Assembly: GCA_031418715.1 (NCBI GenBank)
Contig: JANOJL010000051.1
Location: 12,674-76,673, forward strand
Direction: 5' to 3'
Source: JANMDU01 sp031418715
GTDB lineage: Bacteria > Pseudomonadota > Gammaproteobacteria > Burkholderiales > Burkholderiaceae_C
Length of the DNA: 64,000 bases
Position numbers and translations under genes: made by a program. Below, piece by piece: positions 58,572-64,000 of this stretch (the stretch's first letter is position 1; each line of letters starts with the position of its first letter). The notes beneath the pieces are model-generated. The model saw only the letters and a program-made list of their open reading frames with translations, was not told where the DNA came from and made no database searches.

Positions 58572-59303
58572 CTACTCACCCAAATAGGCTGCTCGGACTC
58601 TCGGATCATCTAGCATCTGCTTGGCATCGCCGCTGATCGTGATCTCACCAGATTCCATCACATAGCCCCGGTCTGCGGCTTGCAAAGCCAGCTTCGCGTT
58701 TTGCTCCACGAGCAACACAGTCACGCCTTGGCTGGAGACTTCTTTCACCACTTCAAAAATCTTCGCCACCATGATCGGCGACAGGCCCATGGAAGGCTCA
58801 TCCAACAGCAGTAATTTCGGCATGCTCATGAGGGCGCGAGCCATGGCTAGCATTTGCTGCTCGCCGCCGCTCATCGTTCCAGCGAGTTGGTCTTTGCGCT
58901 CTTTCAGTCGAGGAAAAGTGGCAAAAGCACGCTCAATACCGGCGGCAATCTCGGCTTTGTCGGTGCGCGTGTACGCTCCCATTTGCAAATTCTCAGTGAT
59001 GGTCATCCGGGCAAACACGCCACGGCCTTCCGGCACCATCGCCAAGCCTGATTTGACGAGATTCCAAGCGCCCACGCCAGCGATGCTCTTGCCCATGTAT
59101 TCCACGGTCCCTGCATTCGGTTTCAAGCCGCCGGTGATGGCTTTCATGGTGGTGGTTTTGCCTGCGCCGTTTGAACCGATGAGCGTCACGAGTTCGCCTT
59201 CGCGCACTTCGAGATCGATGCCTTTGACAGCTTGAATGCCGCCATAAGCCACTTTCAGGCCAGAGATTTTGAGCAAAATGGGGTTGTTGTTGTTGGTGGT
59301 CAT
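58572..59303 (-). CDS. livF: Branched-chain amino acid ABC transporter ATPase LivF
   Basis: A 243-residue ATPase, one of the two NBDs of the LIV-type uptake system. Walker A is GSNGAGKTTTMKAITG, the signature is MSGGEQQMLAMARAL, Walker B is LLLLDEPSMGLSP, and LLVEQNAKLALQAADRGYV is a LivF hallmark. Last gene of livHMGF, 14 bases after livG. Strict substrate is unproven: these systems may carry amides, urea or other amino acids. Confidence 0.95.
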   Translation of the reverse strand: MTTNNNNPILLKISGLKVAYGGIQAVKGIDLEVREGELVTLIGSNGAGKTTTMKAITGGLKPNAGTVEYMGKSIAGVGAWNLVKSGLAMVPEGRGVFARMTITENLQMGAYTRTDKAEIAAGIERAFATFPRLKERKDQLAGTMSGGEQQMLAMARALMSMPKLLLLDEPSMGLSPIMVAKIFEVVKEVSSQGVTVLLVEQNAKLALQAADRGYVMESGEITISGDAKQMLDDPRVRAAYLGE

Positions 59304-59317
59304 GACATTTTCCCGCT

Positions 59318-60085
59318 TCAGTGATCCGTGCCCAAATAGGCCTCGATCACTTTTTCATTCTTTTGCACATCAGCTGGTATGCCTTCAGCAATCTGCTTAC
59401 CGTAATCGAGCACTGTGACGCGATCGCACAAGCCCATCACCAGTTTCACATCGTGCTCGATCAGCAAAATCGTACGGTTATCTTTACGAATTTTGTCGAT
59501 CAATGCGCGTAGCGTGATTTTTTCCGTGGCGTTCATGCCGGCGGCTGGTTCGTCCAGCGCGATCAATTGCGGATCAGTGGCCAAAGCACGAGCGATCTCT
59601 AAGCGGCGCTGATCGCCATAGCTCAGTGTGCGGGATTTGTAATCAGCGAATTTTCCTATGCCCACGTAATCAAGCAGTTCTTGCGAGCGCTTGGCAATCG
59701 CCGCTTCTTCGGTTTTGAAAGCGCTGGTGCGCAGCATCGCGCCGATCACGCCCGAATTCGTACGCACATGGCGGCCGACCATCACATTTTCCAAAGCAGT
59801 CATTTCTGCAAAGAGGCGAATGTTTTGGAAGGTGCGGGCGATACCGGCTTTGGCCACTTCATGCACTGCGCTGGGCGTGTAAGGTTTGCCAGCCAGCTCG
59901 AAGTTGCCGCTATCGGGCGTGTAAAGGCCAGTGATGACGTTAAAAAACGTGGTTTTACCTGCGCCGTTGGGCCCGATCAGGCCATAGACCTGACCGCGTT
60001 TGATTTCAATGCCCACATCGGAGAGTGCTTGCAAGCCGCCGAAGCGCTTAGAGACATTGGTGACTTTAAGGACGATATCGCTCAT
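59318..60085 (-). CDS. livG: Branched-chain amino acid ABC transporter ATPase LivG
   Basis: A 255-residue ATPase. Walker A is GPNGAGKTTFFNVITG, the signature is LSYGDQRRLEIARAL, Walker B is LIALDEPAAGMNATE, and the LivG-type ending is IEAYLGTDH. It sits between livM and livF, with gaps of 11 and 14 bases. Confidence 0.95.
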   Translation of the reverse strand: MSDIVLKVTNVSKRFGGLQALSDVGIEIKRGQVYGLIGPNGAGKTTFFNVITGLYTPDSGNFELAGKPYTPSAVHEVAKAGIARTFQNIRLFAEMTALENVMVGRHVRTNSGVIGAMLRTSAFKTEEAAIAKRSQELLDYVGIGKFADYKSRTLSYGDQRRLEIARALATDPQLIALDEPAAGMNATEKITLRALIDKIRKDNRTILLIEHDVKLVMGLCDRVTVLDYGKQIAEGIPADVQKNEKVIEAYLGTDH

Positions 60086-60096
60086 GGTGATGCTCC

Positions 60097-61209
60097 TTAT
60101 TTCACTGCTGCCGCTTTGGCCGCGTTTTCGAGAGATTTACCGTGATCTGGCGAAGGCCATAGCCCGCGTGGGCGCATGAGCATGATGATGATCATGGCCA
60201 GAGCAATCAAGAGTTGGCGCAGGATAGAAGCATCAATCCGTCCGCCCGTGACCGCCTGCAAATCCAATACCCCCGAAACCCAACGCAGTACTTCAGGCAA
60301 GGTTGACAGCAATAAAGCGCCAATAATCACGCCTGGCAAATGCCCTAAGCCGCCCAGTGTGATCATCGCCACGATCATCACAGATTCCATCAGCGAGAAA
60401 GATTCTGGCGAGATGAAGCCTTGGAAGGCTGCAAACATCGAGCCGCTCACACCGCCAAAGGTGGCACCCATACCGAAGGCGAGCAATTTCAAGTTACGGG
60501 TGTTGATGCCCATTGCTTTGGCAGCGATTTCATCTTCACGAATCGCCATCCATGCGCGGCCAATACGCGAGAGCTCCAAACGGTGACACACAATCACGCT
60601 GATCACAACCAAAGCCATGAACAGGTAGTAATACATCACCAAGCTGCCGATTTTGTAGCCAAAAATTTCAATGCCTTTGCCAAAGCTGTAGCCAAAAATG
60701 TTCATCGGGTCGATCTGAGCCAGACCTTTAGGGCCATTGGTGATATTGACGGGGTGATCCAAATTGTTCATGAAGACGCGGATGATTTCGCCAAAGCCCA
60801 AGGTCACAATGGCCAAATAATCGCCTCGCAATTTAAGAGTGGGCGCACCCAGCAATACACCAAAGATACCCGCTAACAATGCAGCCGCCGGAACGATGAT
60901 CCAAATGGGCGTATGCAGCCCATCGGGGAACATTCTGGCAATTGCCGGGAAGGTTTCAAACAGGTGAGGTGAGGCCATCAGGCCGTACATATAAGCACCG
61001 ATGGCGAAGAAGGCCACGAAACCCAAATCGAGCAAGCCAGCATAGCCCACCACAATGTTCAAGCCTAGAGCAAGCAGTACATACAGCAAAGCCATATCCG
61101 CCACGCGCACCCAGAAATTGCCAACGCCTTGCAGGGCCAGAGGCAACATCAACAGAAAGAGCGCCATGAGGATGACATGGGTTTTGTTTTTAGAATCAAA
61201 TTTCAACAT
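60097..61209 (-). CDS. livM: Branched-chain amino acid ABC transporter permease LivM
   Basis: A 370-residue permease with eight to ten hydrophobic segments. GLNIVVGYAGLLDLGFVAFFAIGAYMYGL near residue 48 and the cytoplasmic loop RAWMAIREDEIAAKAMGINTRNLKLLAFG near residue 220 are LivM hallmarks. Partner of LivH in the membrane domain. The C-terminal segment is alanine-rich. Confidence 0.95.
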   Translation of the reverse strand: MLKFDSKNKTHVILMALFLLMLPLALQGVGNFWVRVADMALLYVLLALGLNIVVGYAGLLDLGFVAFFAIGAYMYGLMASPHLFETFPAIARMFPDGLHTPIWIIVPAAALLAGIFGVLLGAPTLKLRGDYLAIVTLGFGEIIRVFMNNLDHPVNITNGPKGLAQIDPMNIFGYSFGKGIEIFGYKIGSLVMYYYLFMALVVISVIVCHRLELSRIGRAWMAIREDEIAAKAMGINTRNLKLLAFGMGATFGGVSGSMFAAFQGFISPESFSLMESVMIVAMITLGGLGHLPGVIIGALLLSTLPEVLRWVSGVLDLQAVTGGRIDASILRQLLIALAMIIIMLMRPRGLWPSPDHGKSLENAAKAAAVK

Positions 61210-61224
61210 GATGTTTCTCCCTGA

Positions 61225-62154
61225 TCAAGCGCGATCTGCCACGCGTTCACCCAGCAAGCCCGAAGGGCGCAGAGTGAGCACAATGATCAAGACTGTGAAG
61301 GCCAAAATATCCACGTAATGGCTGCCCAAAACCCCGCCCGTCACAGCGCCTAAATAACCGGCACCGATGGACTCAACCAAGCCGAGGAAGATGCCGCCCA
61401 CAACCGCACCTGCCAAATTACCAATGCCCCCCAGCACAGCTGCTGTGAAGGCTTTCAGGCCAGGTAAAAAGCCCATGGAGTGATGCACGGTGCCATAGTT
61501 GGTTGCCCACATCACGCCTGCAATCGCCGCCAAAATCGCTCCGATGATGAAGGTGGCGGAAATCACGGTGTCTGGTTTCACGCCCATCAGTGCGGCCACG
61601 CGAGGATTCTCTGCCGTGGCGCGCATCGCACGTCCTAGATTGGTTTTGCCCACGACATAGCTGAGGATTGCCAGACAAATCGCTGTGACGCCTAAGATCA
61701 AGATTTGCGCGGGTGTGATCACTGCACCGGCGATATTGATCGGATCTGCTGCGATCAGATTGGGGTAAGGCTTGAAGTTAGGTTTGAAGATGATCATGGC
61801 AATGGTTTGCAACAAAATGCTCATGCCGATGGCCGTGATCAGGGGCGCAAGGCGCGGGCTGCTGCGCAAGGATCGATAAGCCACTTTTTCAATCGTGAAG
61901 TTGAGCACAGCGCAAACGACGCAGGCAATGATCAGCGCCAGAATCAGAATAATCCAGCCGGGCGTGCCGGGCATCCCCTCTTGCATCATGCCGATCATGG
62001 CCCAGCTGGTCAAAGCGCCGAGCATCAGCACCTCGCCGTGGGCAAAATTAATCAGCTGGATGATGCCGTACACCATCGTGTAGCCTAGCGCGATGAGGGC
62101 GTACATGCTGCCAAGGACCAGACCATTGATGATCTGTTGCAGAAAAATATCCAT
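61225..62154 (-). CDS. livH: Branched-chain amino acid ABC transporter permease LivH
   Basis: A 309-residue permease that starts with the typical FLQQIINGLVLGSMYALIAL segment and has the loop LGRAMRATAENPRVAALMGV near residue 190. First gene of livHMGF. Its start is preceded by GGAGAA. The binding-protein gene (livK/livJ) that usually lies next to this set is absent from the window. Confidence 0.95.
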   Translation of the reverse strand: MDIFLQQIINGLVLGSMYALIALGYTMVYGIIQLINFAHGEVLMLGALTSWAMIGMMQEGMPGTPGWIILILALIIACVVCAVLNFTIEKVAYRSLRSSPRLAPLITAIGMSILLQTIAMIIFKPNFKPYPNLIAADPINIAGAVITPAQILILGVTAICLAILSYVVGKTNLGRAMRATAENPRVAALMGVKPDTVISATFIIGAILAAIAGVMWATNYGTVHHSMGFLPGLKAFTAAVLGGIGNLAGAVVGGIFLGLVESIGAGYLGAVTGGVLGSHYVDILAFTVLIIVLTLRPSGLLGERVADRA

Positions 62155-62230
62155 GAAAAAATTCTCCGGTTTGATCGCGTTCTGTCATCAATCGGCTTGA
62201 TGTTGGCAGCTCTGCGTTCAATTAGCTAGC

Positions 62231-62272
62231 AAAAAACCCGCCAGAGTGAGCTTGTGGATCACTTGCACGGGT
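62231..62272 (-). terminator. Possible Rho-independent terminator (rarA transcript, minus strand)
   Basis: Read on the minus strand: ACCCG, an inner stem AGTGA/TCACT, CGGGT, then a run of Ts. It would end transcription from rarA before livH. The rest of the 257-base gap shows nothing I can name. Confidence 0.5.
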
Positions 62273-62411
62273 TGTTGAGCAGATTGTAGCCATGGGCAAC
62301 TGGTGCTTTGGTGTCTTGGAGCGCCTGATTGGGTCGGGTATTCCCGGGTGAAAACGGGCGTATCAGCGGGTTTTGCAATCCATCAGTTTTTCTGATGATT
62401 CCGACTTTGCA

Positions 62412-63740
62412 TCAACCAGGCTGCTTTTTAGCGGCTACGTTACGTGCCCTAAGATCGCGCAGTTTTTCTGCAATCCGGATTTCCAAGCCGCGCTCGTTGG
62501 GGCGATAAAACCCAGGCTCAGGCATGCCATCGGGAAAGTACGATTCGCCAGCGGCAAAAGCACCTTCTTCGTTGTGCGCGTAGCGGTATTCCTTGCCATA
62601 GCCGATGTCTTTCATTAGCTTGGTCGGCGCATTGCGCAGATGCAGCGGCACAGGACGCGTGCCTTCTTTTTTGATCAACGCTTTGGCTTCGTTGAAAGCC
62701 ATGTAAGCCGCATTTGATTTGGGTGCCATCGCCAGATAAATGACGCACTGCGCCAAGGCCAGCTCACCTTCAGGGCTGCCCAAGCGCTCATATACCTCAG
62801 AGGCATCGAGAGCCAAGCGCAGGGCTCGTGGATCAGCCAAGCCGATATCTTCACTGGCCATACGCACGAGGCGGCGCGCCATATAGCGCGGGTCTGCGCC
62901 GCCATCGAGCATGCGCATGAGCCAATACAGCGAAGCATCAGGGTCTGATCCGCGCACGGATTTGTGCAGCGCACTGATCGTGTCGTAAAACTGCTCGCCG
63001 CCTTTGTCATAGCGGCGCATTTTTTCGCCAAGCACCTTGAGCAGCCAGTCGTTACGTATAAGAGAGAGCTTTTGTGAACGTGCGAGCACAAAGAGCGTCT
63101 CAAGCGTGTTGATCAAGCGGCGTGCATCGCCATCTGCATAGCCGATCAGGCAGGCTTGTGCATCTTCCTCAATTGCTATCGATTCATTAGCATCTTGCGC
63201 AAATTCTATAAAGGCTAGAGCCACTATTTGTTTCAAATTTTCTTCATTCAAAGACTCTAAAACATACACTGCAGCACGAGAGAGCAAAGCTGAGTTCACC
63301 TCAAACGAAGGATTCTCTGTGGTCGCGCCGATAAAGATGAACAAACCGCTTTCGACATGCGGCAAAAACGCATCTTGCTGTGCTTTGTTAAAGCGATGCA
63401 CCTCATCCACAAACACAATCGTGCGCTGTGGCATCAGCCCAGATTTCACAGCTTCCGCCTTTTCCATTGCCTCCCGAATGTCTTTCACGCCGCCGAGTAC
63501 CGCGCTGATGGCGATGAACTGCGCCTTGAAACTCGAAGCCATTAACCGCGCAATCGTCGTCTTGCCGACACCGGGAGGGCCCCAAAGAATGCAGCTGTGC
63601 GGCACACCCGATTCAAACGCCACCCGCAGCGGCATGCCTTCGCCCAAGACCTGTCGCTGCCCAATCACCTCGCCTAGGGTTTTAGGGCGCAGGCGCTCGG
63701 CGAGCGGGGTGTGCTGCAGGGGGCGAGAGGCAGGATTCAT
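62412..63740 (-). CDS. rarA: Replication-associated recombination protein A with a repeat-derived segment
   Basis: RarA (MgsA) is a clamp-loader-like AAA+ ATPase that works at stalled replication forks. Walker A is GPPGVGKTTIARLM (about residue 49), Walker B is FVDEVHRFNKAQQDAFLP (about 108), sensor 1 is FIGATTENPSFEVN. The C-terminal region HKSVRGSDPDASLYWLMRML and FYRPNERGLE is typical. Residues about 167-189 (ALAFIEFAQDANESIAIE) are read from an antisense palindromic repeat. The ATG at 63740 gives 442 residues. The frame is intact. Confidence 0.94.
   Translation of the reverse strand: MNPASRPLQHTPLAERLRPKTLGEVIGQRQVLGEGMPLRVAFESGVPHSCILWGPPGVGKTTIARLMASSFKAQFIAISAVLGGVKDIREAMEKAEAVKSGLMPQRTIVFVDEVHRFNKAQQDAFLPHVESGLFIFIGATTENPSFEVNSALLSRAAVYVLESLNEENLKQIVALAFIEFAQDANESIAIEEDAQACLIGYADGDARRLINTLETLFVLARSQKLSLIRNDWLLKVLGEKMRRYDKGGEQFYDTISALHKSVRGSDPDASLYWLMRMLDGGADPRYMARRLVRMASEDIGLADPRALRLALDASEVYERLGSPEGELALAQCVIYLAMAPKSNAAYMAFNEAKALIKKEGTRPVPLHLRNAPTKLMKDIGYGKEYRYAHNEEGAFAAGESYFPDGMPEPGFYRPNERGLEIRIAEKLRDLRARNVAAKKQPG
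63173..63242 (+). repeat. Palindromic repeat, copy 15 (inside rarA, antisense)
   Basis: Plus strand ATTGCTATCGATTCATTAGC, then ATCTTGCGCAAATTCTATAA and AGGCTAGAGCC. It is read by rarA as FIEFAQDANESIAI, the same frame as copies 10 and 11. Confidence 0.82.
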
Positions 63741-63772
63741 GCAAGCATTGTAATCATCAGGTCTTGCATCCA

Positions 63773-63842
63773 TCTTAATGATAAAAGTGGCTATTTGCCG
63801 TTATAGATACTGCATAGTATGCTATTAAATAAAGAGCATATT
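63773..63842 (-). repeat. Palindromic repeat, copy 16 (between the HlyD-type gene and rarA)
   Basis: On the minus strand ATATGCTCTTTATTTAATAG, then CATACTATGCAGTATCTATA and ACGGCAAATAGCCAC. Intergenic, upstream of the rarA start. Confidence 0.82.
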
Positions 63843-63855
63843 GTAGCCTGCCGCT

Positions 63856-64000
63856 TCACCGCTCCCGCGCCGCCTCCGCCCCCACCTTCATCACCGGAGA
63901 CAGCAGGTATTCAATCACCGTGCGTCTGCCTTGGTGGATTTCCGCTATCACCAGCATGCCGGCGGTCAGGGCGAGTTTCTCGCCATTTGGGTTCTTCAGA
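63856..64000 (-). CDS. HlyD-family type I secretion adaptor, C-terminal end (cut by window end)
   Basis: The last 48 codons of a minus-strand gene that runs out of the window: LKNPNGEKLALTAGMLVIAE, then IHQGRRTVIEYLLSPV, MKVGAEAARER and stop. The pattern L-x-PGM-x-V-x-AEI-x-G-RTVLEYLLSP is the C-terminus of HlyD/PrtE membrane-fusion proteins of type I secretion, where this segment contacts the inner-membrane ABC exporter. Only this end is visible, so the substrate is unknown. rarA lies downstream in the same direction, separated by copy 16 of the repeat. Confidence 0.8.
   Translation of the reverse strand, partial: LKNPNGEKLALTAGMLVIAEIHQGRRTVIEYLLSPVMKVGAEAARER

Noticed and set aside
1..64000. 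CRISPR arrays, prophage or IS elements
   Set aside because: No regularly spaced direct repeats, transposase or phage structural genes were seen. The dispersed palindromic repeats are neither regularly spaced nor associated with cas genes.

Overview
The window looks like a chromosomal segment from an aerobic betaproteobacterium of the Burkholderiales, most likely Comamonadaceae or a close relative. This rests on gene order (purD, acyltransferase, hemF, nadD, rsfS, rlmH, maf, rng; then ispB, pilB, pilC, pilD, coaE, zapD, yacG), on the protein families, and on a small palindromic repeat of a type I associate with that family. No species can be named from sequence alone.

Layout. 1-6395: housekeeping run on + (purine, haem and NAD synthesis, ribosome silencing, rRNA methylation, RNase G). 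6460-8197: a GlcG/HbpS-like protein, a Bax-inhibitor-like membrane protein and an alanine-rich lipoprotein. 8542-15287: polyprenyl synthase, type IV pilus assembly (PilB, PilC, PilD), CoaE, ZapD, YacG. 15590-18870: a two-gene hydroxyproline-type operon, an internally shortened gamma-glutamylcyclotransferase-like gene and a glycosyltransferase. 18937-29408: alpha/beta hydrolase, acyl-CoA synthetase, GNAT, a large hybrid histidine kinase, an aldo-keto reductase and KatG. 29469-32230: tRNA-Val(CAC), small membrane and stress proteins, type II NADH dehydrogenase. 32267-43701: a catabolic island with a sulfonate/taurine-type ABC transporter, SDR, zinc alcohol dehydrogenase, D-aminoacylase, DegT aminotransferase, an HpsN-like histidinol-dehydrogenase homologue and a MocR regulator. 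43743-48292: RND efflux adaptor and pump. 48358-50331: a small accessory islet (VapBC, orphan XRE, frameshifted HNH gene). 50332-56405: MltB, TgpA, DUF58, MoxR operon and a divergent HDAC-family gene. 56453-64000: a DISM/degenerate GGDEF protein, LivHMGF, RarA, and the C-terminal end of an HlyD-type secretion adaptor.

Two results stand out. First, a roughly 55-75 bp palindromic repeat occurs 16 times. Nine copies lie inside intact protein-coding genes (nadD, acyl-CoA synthetase twice, ndh, RND adaptor twice, mltB, DUF58, rarA), and one more provides the vapC stop codon. Sense copies are all read in one frame, giving a recurring peptide like ALRADSIT; three of four antisense copies share another frame. 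In mltB the repeat encodes the hydrophobic core of the signal peptide. The pattern resembles Rickettsia palindromic elements.

Second, the transporter promoter (32272-32304) and the promoter of the HpsN-like gene (42095-42127) carry the same 33-bp tandem operator: two TTTTGGC-type boxes 22 bp apart, in the same orientation and at nearly the same distance from the first start codon. This links two operons 10 kb apart to the MocR regulator beside the second one and argues for a single sulfonate or amino-compound catabolic regulon whose substrate is unknown.
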